From assembly GCA_040119125.1 (NCBI GenBank), contig JBEDTR010000007.1, forward strand, positions 62,001-126,000: DNA of 64,000 nt. The letters run 5' to 3'. Position numbers and translations under genes: made by a program. Position 1 is the stretch's first letter. Each line of letters starts with the position of its first letter. This document shows, piece by piece, positions 34,717 to 42,832 of this stretch. Source of the DNA: Pacificitalea sp040119125. GTDB lineage: Bacteria; Pseudomonadota; Alphaproteobacteria; Rhodobacterales; Rhodobacteraceae. The notes under the pieces were generated by a model. The model was not told the origin of the DNA. It saw nothing but the letters and a program-made list of their open reading frames with translations, and did not search any database.

Positions 34717-35250
34717 TTACCTCACGATCGTTCCGGTGCGGCGGATCTTCCGCTGGAGTTGCAGGATACCGTAGAGCAGCGCTTCGGCGGTCGGCGGGCA
34801 GCCCGGCACATAGATGTCGACCGGCACGATCCGGTCACAGCCGCGCACCACCGAATAGCTGTAGTGGTAATACCCACCGCCATTGGCGCAGGAGCCCATG
34901 GAAATCACATAGCGCGGCTCTGGCATCTGGTCGTAGACCTTGCGCAGCGCGGGCGCCATTTTGTTGGTCAGCGTGCCGGCGACGATCATCAGGTCCGACT
35001 GGCGCGGCGAGGCGCGCGGCGCGGTGCCGAAACGCTCCACATCATAGCGCGGCATCGAGGTTTGCATCATCTCGACGGCGCAGCAGGCCAGACCAAAGGT
35101 CATCCAATGCAGCGAGCCGGTGCGCGCCCAATTGATGATGTCCTCGGTCGAGGTGACGAGGAAGCCCTTATCCTGAAGCTCGGCATTCAGGGACTGCGTT
35201 GCGACCTCGCGGTCAGCGCCCGCAGTATTGGCGGAGGTGCTCACTCCCAT
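34717..35250 (-). CDS. nuoB: NADH:quinone oxidoreductase subunit B
   Basis: PSST subunit carrying cluster N2, the last electron carrier before quinone; 177 residues. N2 ligands: tandem cysteines in FGLACCAVEMMQ near residue 55, then SMGSCANGGGYYHYSYSVVRGCD and YVPGCPPTAEALLYG. The ATG at 35250 (MGVSTSANTAGA) lies inside the end of nuoA, giving a ten-base overlap. Confidence 0.97.
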   Translation of the reverse strand: MGVSTSANTAGADREVATQSLNAELQDKGFLVTSTEDIINWARTGSLHWMTFGLACCAVEMMQTSMPRYDVERFGTAPRASPRQSDLMIVAGTLTNKMAPALRKVYDQMPEPRYVISMGSCANGGGYYHYSYSVVRGCDRIVPVDIYVPGCPPTAEALLYGILQLQRKIRRTGTIVR

Positions 35251-35606
35251 TCGAGGGCTCCTTTCTTCCATTCATAGGCGAAGCCGATGGTCAGCACGCC
35301 AAGGAAAACCATCATCGACCAGAACCCGGTATCTGTCTGCATCGGGAAGGCCACGGCCCAGGGAAACAGGAACGCTACTTCGAGGTCGAAGATGATGAAC
35401 AGGATCGACACCAGATAGAAGCGTACGTCGAATTTCATCCGCGCGTCGTCAAACGCGTTGAAGCCACACTCATAGGCGGACAGCTTCTCGGGGTCCGGGT
35501 GTCGCACCGCGACGATCAGACCCGCAAGGATCAGCACGATCCCAAGCGCAACGGCGATACCGAGAAAGATGAGGATCGGGAGATATTCCCTGAGCAGCAC
35601 GTCCAC
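35241..35606 (-). CDS. nuoA: NADH:quinone oxidoreductase subunit A
   Basis: ND3-type membrane subunit, 121 residues, three helices. The mobile loop YECGFNAFDDARMKFDVRFYLVSILFIIFDLEVAFLFPWA is present, with the Cys that marks active/deactive transitions in mitochondria. The start is the GTG at 35606 (reads VDVLLREYLPIL). An AGGAG ribosome site ends about eight bases upstream, and the upstream in-frame sequence is Arg/Pro-rich and not membrane-like. First gene of the leftward nuo operon. Confidence 0.95.
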   Translation of the reverse strand: MDVLLREYLPILIFLGIAVALGIVLILAGLIVAVRHPDPEKLSAYECGFNAFDDARMKFDVRFYLVSILFIIFDLEVAFLFPWAVAFPMQTDTGFWSMMVFLGVLTIGFAYEWKKGALEWE

Positions 35607-35854
35607 GGATGGCTCCTTTCTGGCGGGGAGCCGCCCATGGGCGCGCTCCGGCTTTCGTCGGGGTTTACGCCCGGCCCGGTCCGGGGTCAACCGAGGACGG
35701 GTGCCCCTTTGGCCCCTAACTTAGCGTCCTTCGGTCGCAAATTGCACCCTGATGTGACCGCTATCACGCGAATGTCGCAGATGCCGATGCGCGGCATTGC
35801 TGCACCGCCCTATTTCTAGGCGCTCCTGTGCGGTGTCAGCGGGGGCGCGCAGGG
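35607..35854. other. nuo operon leader and promoter region
   Basis: No gene. It should hold the leftward nuo promoter. No convincing -35/-10 pair was found, only the CRP-like site listed separately. The 3-prime end of the upstream membrane-protein gene is at 35855. Confidence 0.4.
35753..35768. promoter_or_regulatory. CRP/FNR-family-like binding site upstream of nuoA
   Basis: TGTGA-CCGCTA-TCACG matches the TGTGA-N6-TCACA consensus at nine of ten defined positions. It lies about 150 bases upstream of the nuoA start in non-coding DNA. Several CRP/FNR-like regulators exist in Rhodobacteraceae; which one, if any, acts here is unknown. A match of this quality could arise by chance. Confidence 0.35.
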
Positions 35855-36424
35855 TCACGATGCGTCGGATTGCCGGGGCGCGGCGGTATCCGCCTCCGTA
35901 TCCGGGTCGGGGACATTGGCCCGGTAGCGGCGGCGGTAGATCAGGTTCGGTCGATCCCCGTCCAGCAGGTAGAACCCCACCGCCAGCGCCAGCGCCGCCT
36001 GCGCGACGATCATCCCCTGCAACGGGCCAAACCCCGTTTGCAGCAGCACCGCGCCGCCCCCCACCAGCGACAAAAGCCGCCAAAGCTGCCGCAGGCAGAT
36101 CAGCATGGTGAGCCATAGCGCAAGCGGCACCCGCTGCATCAGCCCCGCCGCCGCCAGCAGCGACAAGACCGAAAAAACGATAGCCCAAGAGCCGCCGAAC
36201 CCAATCGTGACGAGCCATAATTCAAGCGCCGCCGCAACGGCCAGCCACAGTGCGCAAGCCCAGATCGCGGCACCGGGACGGCCCTTGGGATGGGCGCGGG
36301 CCGCGGCGGCGGGGACGTCGACCCAATGGCTTCCATCCGGGCCGCGCCGGGCAAAGACGGTCTCGGGCTGCGGCTGATCCGTTTGGGGCGCGCTGTCTGT
36401 CGCGTCGGTCTTATGCGTGGTCAT
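35855..36424 (-). CDS. Hypothetical inner-membrane protein
   Basis: A 189-residue protein. The polar, Asp/Thr/Gln-rich first 25 residues precede a conserved-looking segment (VFARRGPDGSHWVDVPAAAARAH). Four or five hydrophobic helices follow (IWACALWLAVAAALELWL, IVFSVLSLLAAAGLMQ, LWLTMLICLRQLW, MIVAQAALALAVGFYLL), with an acidic tail. No family is recognised. The ATG at 36424 overlaps the EcsC gene stop by 14 bases, so the two are co-transcribed. Its stop is about 250 bases from nuoA. Confidence 0.65.
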   Translation of the reverse strand: MTTHKTDATDSAPQTDQPQPETVFARRGPDGSHWVDVPAAAARAHPKGRPGAAIWACALWLAVAAALELWLVTIGFGGSWAIVFSVLSLLAAAGLMQRVPLALWLTMLICLRQLWRLLSLVGGGAVLLQTGFGPLQGMIVAQAALALAVGFYLLDGDRPNLIYRRRYRANVPDPDTEADTAAPRQSDAS

Positions 36425-37268
36425 GTCCGGTCTCCGCCTGTCCGTCGTCCGAGGCGGAGGTGGCAGTTGCGGAAGGCGCGGGCAAGACCTTGCGGTGCAT
36501 CAGCCAGCGTTGCCGGTAGGCCCAGCGGGCGGCGCGGCTGACATCGGTCTGGAAGCTGGCATTGACCCCGGCGCCGATCAACCCGCCCGCCAGCGGCACC
36601 ACCTGCGCGGCCTTGCGTCGCAGCAGATCGACGCTCAAGCCCCGCGCCACCCGGTCGATCACCTTATCCATCACCCAATCCACGGCGCGATCCGCGGCGA
36701 ATCGCACTTCGGGTTCGTTCAGTTGCCGGGCCAGCCGGTTGATCCGGCCCATCGCGTCGCTGCGCCCTTCCAGCCCCTGCACCGTGGCCAGTTCAAGGAT
36801 CTGCAACCGGAACAGGCGTTCCTCCTCGTCATTTCCGGCAAACCCATAGGCCGCGCCGGTCGCCCGGACGTTGCGTGCCGCTAGCGAAATCGTGGCGGGC
36901 ACGTCCAACATCGCCCCCGGCCCGCCGAACCAGCCCGCCAACCCACCGGTCGCGGCGTTGGAGCCGACGGACCATTTCTGCACCCGCAGCGCGGCGGCTT
37001 CGCAGGCGTCAATATCGTTCAGGTCATGGATGCCGGTGCCCTCGGGCAGTGTCCGGCCCGCGCCTTGATCCGCCATGACCAATGCGCGGCGCATCATCCC
37101 CGGCGGCAGAAACCGGCGCAGCAGGCGAGACGCGGGCGCAGTCATCTTTTCGGTTCCCGCGCCCAGCCGCGTGGTGCGGCGGGCCTCGTAGCGGCGCTGT
37201 TCTTCCAGCACCCGCTCAACCGCCTGCGCCAGCGGATCGTCGGCATCGGGTTGCGGCAGATTGGTCAT
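36411..37268 (-). CDS. EcsC-family protein
   Basis: A 285-residue cytoplasmic or peripheral membrane protein. The EcsC domain spans roughly residues 50-255: ASRLLRRFLPPGMMRRAL, ATGGLAGWFGGPGAMLDVPATISLAARNV, then paired helices ending VVPLAGGLIGAGVNASFQTDVSRAARWAYRQRW, the Gly-rich end typical of the family. Named after a Bacillus protein encoded beside the Ecs transporter; biochemical function is not established. It leads a two-gene unit with the membrane protein at 35855-36424. Confidence 0.85.
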   Translation of the reverse strand: MTNLPQPDADDPLAQAVERVLEEQRRYEARRTTRLGAGTEKMTAPASRLLRRFLPPGMMRRALVMADQGAGRTLPEGTGIHDLNDIDACEAAALRVQKWSVGSNAATGGLAGWFGGPGAMLDVPATISLAARNVRATGAAYGFAGNDEEERLFRLQILELATVQGLEGRSDAMGRINRLARQLNEPEVRFAADRAVDWVMDKVIDRVARGLSVDLLRRKAAQVVPLAGGLIGAGVNASFQTDVSRAARWAYRQRWLMHRKVLPAPSATATSASDDGQAETGHDHA

Positions 37269-37371
37269 CGCGGCCTCCTTACTCGGTGCAGGGCAAATGC
37301 GCCCCCGCCCTGCCCCTCTCTATTTAGGTGTGCGGCACGGAATGTCAGCGCGCGGCGCAGGCCCGAGGCGC

Positions 37372-37863
37372 TTACCGCGCCAGATCGGCCTCCAGATCCA
37401 ATGCCTGCTCGGCGGTTTCGTGCATCATGCAAAACAGAAACGCCGGGCTGGCCCCGGTCCCGCCCCCGTATTGCGCCGCGACGTAAGAGCAGCGCGCATC
37501 GCGATAGCTGATCCATGCGCGCTGCATGTCGCGCAGGGCGATCTCAGCGCTTGGCAAGTCGCGGCCCGGCATAGCATTTGCGGCGTCCATATCAGCCAAG
37601 CGCGGGCGCAAGGCTTGATAGGCAAGGTTCAAACGCCTGTCCCAGTAGCTTAATTCCCGATCCGCGCAGCCGCCGGTGACAACGGTGGTATATCCGCCCG
37701 GCGTCGCTTCGGTGCAGGCGGTCGCGGCAAGGCCGATACAGCTGCGGGGATCAACGCCCGTGCGCGCTAGACAGGCCTCAGTCGGGGCGGTTTCGAATAC
37801 CAGATCCTGCGCCATGGCCGGTCCACCCGCCAGAGCCGCCACAAACACGACTGATTTCCACAT
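37372..37863 (-). CDS. Secreted LprI/DUF1311-family protein
   Basis: A 163-residue protein with a signal peptide (MWKSVVFVAALAGGPAMA). The DUF1311 domain shows six cysteines suited to disulfides and the family core SYWDRRLNLAYQALRP, LRDMQRAWISYRDARCSYVA, and FLFCMMHETAEQALDLE. In Mycobacterium the LprI member inhibits lysozyme; a similar role here is inference. ATG at 37863. Monocistronic by context. Confidence 0.85.
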   Translation of the reverse strand: MWKSVVFVAALAGGPAMAQDLVFETAPTEACLARTGVDPRSCIGLAATACTEATPGGYTTVVTGGCADRELSYWDRRLNLAYQALRPRLADMDAANAMPGRDLPSAEIALRDMQRAWISYRDARCSYVAAQYGGGTGASPAFLFCMMHETAEQALDLEADLAR

Positions 37864-37900
37864 GACGCGTCCTTCCCCGAGTTTATCGAAGTAGACACCA

Positions 37901-37930
37901 TAAAAGGCGGCCCGCGCAATGCGGACCGCC
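37901..37930 (-). terminator. Rho-independent terminator of the DUF1236 gene
   Basis: Stem GGCGG-C-CCGC (37906-37915) / GCGG-A-CCGCC (37921-37930), one internal mismatch and a five-base loop, 46 bases past the stop of the leftward gene. AAAA at 37902-37905 becomes a U-run on the minus-strand transcript. Confidence 0.75.
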
Positions 37931-37976
37931 CCGGAGACTCCGGCCCTAGAGACCGGAACTCATGTCGTCAGTGCAC

Positions 37977-38639
37977 TTAGCGCACGACGTAAACGATTTC
38001 ACGTTCTGCCGGCTCGACCAGAACGGTCTGACCATTAACGTTCAGGTAGGAATAGTCAGCAGTCGGGACGTCATAGAGCTCGATATCGGTGGGGATACCG
38101 GCACCAACCACGACTTCGCCATCAAGGTAGATGGGATCGACGGGGTTCTGCGTGACGTAAGTGACCGTGTCTTCGTTCGGGTCAACGGCCACACCGGTTG
38201 CGGCACCGACAATAGCACCAGCAGCGATGGCGGCGGGACCACCGATCAGCGAGCCAACGACCGCACCCATGGTGCCGACAGCTGCGGCGGAGTTGCCGTC
38301 CGAGTTGTCTTCCTCATAGGTGATGGTGGTGACTTCGAGTTCCTGCGGCTGCGCCTGAAGCGCGACCGGCTCACCGCCAAGCGGGGCGGACAGATAGGCG
38401 CCATAGGCCCAACCGGTGGTGCCGTCATAGGTCACTTTGCACCAGTTCGCGGTCTCAAGGCAGCCATCCACGGAAGCGGCCGCATCGGCGTCGATCATGC
38501 CAACCACGTCATACTGGGGGCCGGGGCCCGAGCGGACGTTCAGGTCGGTGGTTGCGGTTGCTTCCATAGCGGCAAGTGCGGGACCTGCGGCAATGGCAGC
38601 GGCGGCGGTCGACAGGACGAGTGCTTTACGATTCAGCAT
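37977..38639 (-). CDS. Secreted SH3-domain / DUF1236 protein
   Basis: A 220-residue protein with a signal peptide (MLNRKALVLSTAAAAIAAGPALA). A bacterial SH3 domain at residues 28-85 follows (TTDLNVRSGPGPQYDVVGMID ... GWAYGAYLS). Next is a Gly/Ala-rich hydrophobic glycine-zipper-like stretch (TMGAVVGSLIGGPAAIAAGAIVGAATGVAV). The C-terminal DUF1236 domain (VTYVTQNPVDPIYLDGEVVVGAGIP to EIVYVVR) ends the protein. Likely periplasmic or outer-membrane associated. An AGGAG lies upstream of the ATG at 38639. It has its own extended -10 promoter and terminator. Confidence 0.85.
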   Translation of the reverse strand: MLNRKALVLSTAAAAIAAGPALAAMEATATTDLNVRSGPGPQYDVVGMIDADAAASVDGCLETANWCKVTYDGTTGWAYGAYLSAPLGGEPVALQAQPQELEVTTITYEEDNSDGNSAAAVGTMGAVVGSLIGGPAAIAAGAIVGAATGVAVDPNEDTVTYVTQNPVDPIYLDGEVVVGAGIPTDIELYDVPTADYSYLNVNGQTVLVEPAEREIVYVVR

Positions 38640-38796
38640 TATTTTTCTCCTCAACTTTGGTGAGACCGGAGGACCCGGCCCCGCTCGGGCAGCGTCGCCG
38701 CCCGGCTTAGGTAAGGGCAACACGCCGGAGCGATGGCGGTTCCGGCAGGTCGGTTCACCACTCGGCGGAAGGCCGCGCAGATGGAGGTAATACCTA

Positions 38797-38805
38797 ATTA
38801 TAACA
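38797..38805 (-). promoter_or_regulatory. Extended -10 promoter of the DUF1236 gene
   Basis: On the minus strand TG-T-TATAAT is a perfect extended -10 element, with a poor -35. Transcription would start near 38790, giving a leader of about 150 bases. At the predicted start is a perfect 11-base palindrome AGGTA-A-TACCT (38785-38795), which could be an operator. No other gene lies in the 38640-38835 gap. Confidence 0.55.
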
Positions 38806-38835
38806 TGCGCTTAGAAGGACGTTCGCAAGCCCGCA

Positions 38836-40134
38836 TTAGAGGCGGGAGAGCTCCTCATTCACGATTGCTGCGATCAACGCGCACTCGTCAAGGTTGAACG
38901 ATAGAGGGATACGCATGTCGCAGAGCCGCGCGAGCACCGCATCCGTGCGCGGCAAGTCCGGCACCGGGGCATACCGCCAGCTGTCATAGCGGGACGTGTA
39001 GCCCTGCGGCACCTCCGCCCCGAACCATTTCAGCTCCACCCCACGGGCGGCGCAGGCGCGCAGAAGCTCACGAATTTGCTCTGGCGCGCCGGCATGGGGC
39101 AAGAACTGGATCGAGGAACCGATCTCGCGGGCATGGGGATTGCGGCGCGGCACATGCGCCAAGCCGTCGTCGCGCAGCGCCTCCGCAATCACCGCGTGCC
39201 GGGCGATCCAATCCGCGCAGGCCTGCGGTAGTGCGGCCAGTTGCGGGCGCAGGATCGCGGCGCGCAGCGCGTCCATTCGTCCCGACACATTGGGCACCTC
39301 ATATCGAATTTGCTCATAAACCTCAGGCGGCGGCGCGGCGCGGTGACGGTCATACAGCATGTAGCTCCCTGATCCGATCACCGCCCGCGCCATCAGGTCG
39401 GGATCGTCGCTGACCAGCAGCCCGCCCTCGCCGCTGTTGATATGCTTATAGGTCTGGGTCGAATAGCACCCGATTGCCCCGTGCCGCCCCGAGGCCACGC
39501 CACGCCACGCCGCCCCCATCGTGTGAGCGCAATCCTCGATCACCGTGACCATTGCGTCGTCACATAGGCGCATTAGACGATCCATGTCGCAGATATGGCC
39601 GCGCATATGGCTCAGCAGCAGCACCCGCGCGCCCTGTTCCTGCCCGGCTTCGGCATCGAGCATCGCTGCCAGATGATCCAGATCAATGACCAGATCCTCG
39701 GTCACCTCGACATAGACCGGCACCGCGCCGATTGCCGCGATGGCCCCCGGCACGGGCGCCAGCGTGAAGGCATTGGTCAGCACCCTGTCGCCCGGCTGCA
39801 CCTCCACCGCGCGCAGCGCCGCGCCCAATGCATACCCGCCCGAAGCCACGGCGAGGCAGTAGCGCGCGCCGGTGAAGGCGGCGAATTCCTCCTCCAGCGC
39901 CGAAACCTCGCCCACCTCGCCCGGCAGCAGGTTGTAGCGGTGCAACCGCCCATGCCCCAAAACCGTCATCGCCGCGTCAAGCGCCGCCTGCGGCAGGGGC
40001 GCCTGCTGGGTGAAATTGCCGGTAAACCGCGTCGTCATCGGATCGGTCGGCCCCGCGTCGCGTTGCGCGCCAGGGCTGTCATGGGCCATGGGCGCGCCTG
40101 CGGAACGCTCGGACATGTCATCGGGGGTGGTCAT
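38836..40134 (-). CDS. DegT/DnrJ/EryC1/StrS-family PLP aminotransferase
   Basis: A 432-residue PLP-dependent sugar-aminotransferase-like enzyme. The family acts on nucleotide-linked keto-sugars in surface polysaccharide or antibiotic synthesis. Cofactor site: VASGGYALGAALRA (phosphate loop), VIEDCAHTMGA (Asp holding the pyridine nitrogen), and STQTYKHINSGEGGLL with the Schiff-base Lys. The start at ATG 40134 is supported by AGGAG six bases upstream (CAGGAGTTCGTG). That start gives a polar 30-residue extension before the conserved TTRFTGNFTQQ; ATG 40038 would begin there. It stands alone, without sugar-nucleotide genes, so the substrate is open. Confidence 0.8.
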   Translation of the reverse strand: MTTPDDMSERSAGAPMAHDSPGAQRDAGPTDPMTTRFTGNFTQQAPLPQAALDAAMTVLGHGRLHRYNLLPGEVGEVSALEEEFAAFTGARYCLAVASGGYALGAALRAVEVQPGDRVLTNAFTLAPVPGAIAAIGAVPVYVEVTEDLVIDLDHLAAMLDAEAGQEQGARVLLLSHMRGHICDMDRLMRLCDDAMVTVIEDCAHTMGAAWRGVASGRHGAIGCYSTQTYKHINSGEGGLLVSDDPDLMARAVIGSGSYMLYDRHRAAPPPEVYEQIRYEVPNVSGRMDALRAAILRPQLAALPQACADWIARHAVIAEALRDDGLAHVPRRNPHAREIGSSIQFLPHAGAPEQIRELLRACAARGVELKWFGAEVPQGYTSRYDSWRYAPVPDLPRTDAVLARLCDMRIPLSFNLDECALIAAIVNEELSRL

Positions 40135-40372
40135 CACGAACTCCTGCGGATCGGCACGGCGCGGAGCCTGCGGCGCACGGCGGGCGGCGTCAATGGCCTG
40201 TGCCATATAGGGAATGCGCGCCCGCTAAGACCGCCCCGACCCCCGCCACGGACGCCGCGCCTTCTGTCGGCTGTGGCTGATCCAACACGGATGCGTGACA
40301 AAGGGATGACAGCCCCCGCGTCAGGCAGTATAGCGACCTTGCCCTCCTGAGCTGGATTCGGAGCCCGCCATC

Positions 40373-41842
40373 GTGCCCCCAGAACTGCCCCCCGCGCACC
40401 CCTTCGACGACGACAAGCTGAAGGAGGAATGCGGCGTTTTCGGTGTTGTCGGTGTTACCGACGCCGCCAACTTCGTAGCCCTTGGGCTACATGCCCTTCA
40501 GCATCGCGGTCAGGAGGCCGGTGGCATTGTCACCTACGCCCCCGACCACGGCTTCAATTCCGCACGCCGCTTCGGCTATGTGCGCGACAATTTCACCAAC
40601 CAATCGGTGATGGACACCCTGCCCGGCGAAATCGGCATCGGGCATGTGCGCTATTCCACCACCGGCTCGAAGGGCAACACGCAGATGCGTGACGTTCAGC
40701 CCTTCTTTGGCGAGTTTTCCATGGGCGGCGCTGCCATCGCCCATAACGGCAATATCACCAATGCCGCCGCCCTGCGCCGCGAATTGATCGAACGCGGCTC
40801 GATCTTTCAGTCCTCGTCGGACAGCGAATGCATCATCCATCTGATGGCCCGGTCGTTGCAACGCGACATCCCCGAGCGGATGAAAGACGCGCTGCGCCGG
40901 GTTGAGGGCGCGTTTTCCGTGGTCGCCATGACCCGGACCAAGCTGATTGGCGTGCGCGATCCGCTGGGCGTGCGCCCGCTGGTTCTGGGCAAGGTCGCGG
41001 ATGGCTGGGCGCTGTCGTCCGAAACCTGCGCGCTCGACATCATCGGGGCCGAATTCGTCCGCGAGATCGAGCCGGGCGAGATGGTCGTCATCACCGAGGC
41101 AGGCGTCACGTCGCACCGCCCGTTCAACGCGCGCAAGTCGCGGTTTTGCATCTTCGAGCATGTCTATTTCTCGCGCCCCGATTCCATTCAGGGCGGGCGG
41201 TCGGTTTATGAGACCCGCCGCCAGATCGGCGTGGAACTCGCGCGCGAAGCGCCGGTGGATGCGGATCTGGTCTGCCCCGTGCCCGATAGCGGCACCCCGG
41301 CGGCCATCGGCTTTAGTCAGGAATCCGGCATTCCCTACGCGATGGGGATCGTGCGCAACCAATATATGGGCCGGACCTTCATCGAGCCGACCGAGCAGAT
41401 CCGCAATATGGGTGTGCGTCTGAAGCTGAACGTCAATCGTGCCCTGATCGCGGGCAAACGCGTGATCTTGGTCGATGACAGCGTCGTGCGCGGCACCACC
41501 AGCCGCAAGATCAAGGAGATGATCCTCGACGCAGGCGCCAAGGAAGTGCATTTCCGGATCGCAAGCCCCCCGACCGCATGGCCCTGTTTTTACGGGGTCG
41601 ATACGCCGGAGCGCGAGAAGCTGCTTGCCAGCCACATGTCCGAGGAAGAGATGCGCGATCACCTGAAGGTGGACAGCCTGCGGTTTATCTCGCTCGACGG
41701 GCTGTATCGCGCGGTGGGCGAGGCCGAGGGCCGCAACAACGCCGAGCCGCAATATTGCGACGCGTGTTTCTCGGGCGAATACCCGGTCGCCCCCTCCGAC
41801 ATGATCGAGCGCGGTTTTCAGGTGAAAACGGCGGCGGAGTGA
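40373..41842 (+). CDS. purF: Amidophosphoribosyltransferase
   Basis: First committed step of purine synthesis: PRPP plus glutamine to 5-phosphoribosylamine. 489 residues from GTG 40373. A short propeptide precedes the nucleophile Cys20 (KEECGVFGVVG), which becomes N-terminal after cleavage. The Ntn glutaminase continues with LGLHALQHRGQEAGG. The PRPP loop is VILVDDSVVRGTTSRK. It is of the iron-sulfur (Bacillus) type, with cysteines in CIFEHVYFSRPDS, WPCFYGVDTP and the C-terminal CDACFSGEYP. A GC-rich hairpin follows the stop. It marks the left border of the accessory island. Confidence 0.96.
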   Translation: MPPELPPAHPFDDDKLKEECGVFGVVGVTDAANFVALGLHALQHRGQEAGGIVTYAPDHGFNSARRFGYVRDNFTNQSVMDTLPGEIGIGHVRYSTTGSKGNTQMRDVQPFFGEFSMGGAAIAHNGNITNAAALRRELIERGSIFQSSSDSECIIHLMARSLQRDIPERMKDALRRVEGAFSVVAMTRTKLIGVRDPLGVRPLVLGKVADGWALSSETCALDIIGAEFVREIEPGEMVVITEAGVTSHRPFNARKSRFCIFEHVYFSRPDSIQGGRSVYETRRQIGVELAREAPVDADLVCPVPDSGTPAAIGFSQESGIPYAMGIVRNQYMGRTFIEPTEQIRNMGVRLKLNVNRALIAGKRVILVDDSVVRGTTSRKIKEMILDAGAKEVHFRIASPPTAWPCFYGVDTPEREKLLASHMSEEEMRDHLKVDSLRFISLDGLYRAVGEAEGRNNAEPQYCDACFSGEYPVAPSDMIERGFQVKTAAE

Positions 41843-41853
41843 CCTCACGATCA

Positions 41854-41875
41854 GGCGGCGCGATCCCGCGCCGCC
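41854..41875 (+). terminator. Hairpin after purF
   Basis: Perfect nine-base stem GGCGGCGCG / CGCGCCGCC closed by an ATCC tetraloop, 12 bases past the purF stop. No T-run, so the strength as a terminator is uncertain. Confidence 0.55.
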
Positions 41876-42185
41876 ACTGAGCCCCAGCATGCCGCGCCAT
41901 CGCGCGCGCCGCTGACCGATCCCCTCCTGATAAGTAGTTCCGACGTAGAGCCTGATCTCGGGCTCCATTGCGAGCTGCCTGTGCGCCGGTCTCTGACCAG
42001 CGTGAGCACCCGCGCCACCGTCGCGGCTGGCTCATTGCATCGGGTTTGTTGCGCCCTGCCCCCCTCGCGCGCCACGGCGCGATGAATAGCCCGAAATCTC
42101 CCGGTTACCGCCTTCATGTCTGGCTGGCCTGTTCCCCAGGCCAAGCCGACGCCAATGGGATTCGTCGAGCGACACCTCAAAACGG
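41876..42185. other. Gene-free left border of the accessory island
   Basis: About 300 bases with overlapping Arg-rich frames on both strands and nothing recognisable. A decayed gene is possible but no domain can be matched. The composition shifts here from the very GC-rich core to the more balanced island sequence. Confidence 0.4.
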
Positions 42186-42239
42186 TTGACAAAAGCCCGA
42201 AAGGTTGCGCAATGTGCAACATACCGCATTTGACGCAAC
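42186..42239 (+). promoter_or_regulatory. Promoter and tandem IclR-type operators A
   Basis: TTGACA at 42186-42191 is a perfect -35. Operator A1 is GTTGC-GCAATGT-GCAAC at 42204-42220, over the expected -10 position. A degenerate second copy, ACCGC-N7-GCAAC, lies at 42223-42239, 19 bases further on. The same 17-base palindrome recurs, also in pairs, upstream of the LtnD-like gene and the second dctP gene. Binding here would block the promoter; the IclR protein encoded at 51411-52142 is the likely ligand. Confidence 0.6.
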
Positions 42240-42314
42240 ACATAGCGGCCCGTAACCGAGTATGCCGACACAAGATCAGTTTTATCCAATTAGTTTGAAA
42301 TTCCGAGGCGTAAG

Positions 42315-42770
42315 ATGATCGTCAAGCCGACACCCCAGCAAATTATATCCTACGAAACCGCCTGCCGAATCGTGAGCGCCGCCCTTGAGGCGGCCAGCCG
42401 CGCCGACAAGGATGTGTCGGTGGCAGTGGTCGATCCTGCGGGGCATCTGGTGGCATTCGGGCGATCCGACACAGCCGCGATCCTCAGCGTCAATGTGGCA
42501 ATCGACAAGGCATACACGGCGGCGATCTCGCGCATTCCAACGCATCAATGGCAAGACACCGTTGCGACGGACGCCCCCATTCGCAACGGCGTGCCCGGCG
42601 CGATCCCTCGCCTGATCGCCGTCGGCGGCGGGCAGTTGATCTGGCATGAGGGCCAGATCATCGGCGCGATTGGCGTCAGCGGTGCCCATTGGGACGGAGA
42701 TCGCGCTTTAGGGGAAGAAGCGCTGCGTTCGCTCGGGTTGTTTGAGGTGGCAACCCGCGACGGAGTTTAG
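42315..42770 (+). CDS. HbpS/GlcG-family (DUF336) protein
   Basis: A 151-residue cytoplasmic protein matching the GlcG/HbpS fold. Landmarks are ISYETACRIVSAALEAA, VSVAVVDPAGHLVAFGRSD, SVNVAIDKAYTAA, and IIGAIGVSGAHWDGDRALGEEAL. These proteins are often linked to hydroxy-acid or glycol catabolic genes, and some bind haem or cobalamin; the precise role is unknown. GAGG precedes the ATG. First gene of the operon driven by promoter A and followed by a TRAP transporter. Confidence 0.8.
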   Translation: MIVKPTPQQIISYETACRIVSAALEAASRADKDVSVAVVDPAGHLVAFGRSDTAAILSVNVAIDKAYTAAISRIPTHQWQDTVATDAPIRNGVPGAIPRLIAVGGGQLIWHEGQIIGAIGVSGAHWDGDRALGEEALRSLGLFEVATRDGV

Positions 42771-42832
42771 GAGGCAAGCCGCGATTTTCTCGGGGCTTGA
42801 ATGACGTTTGAAAATGGTAGGAGGAGGAAACC

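Noticed and set aside
41851..42273. Possible decayed transposase at the left island border
   Set aside because: Overlapping Arg-rich frames looked suggestive at first, but no transposase motif, terminal inverted repeat or target duplication could be found.
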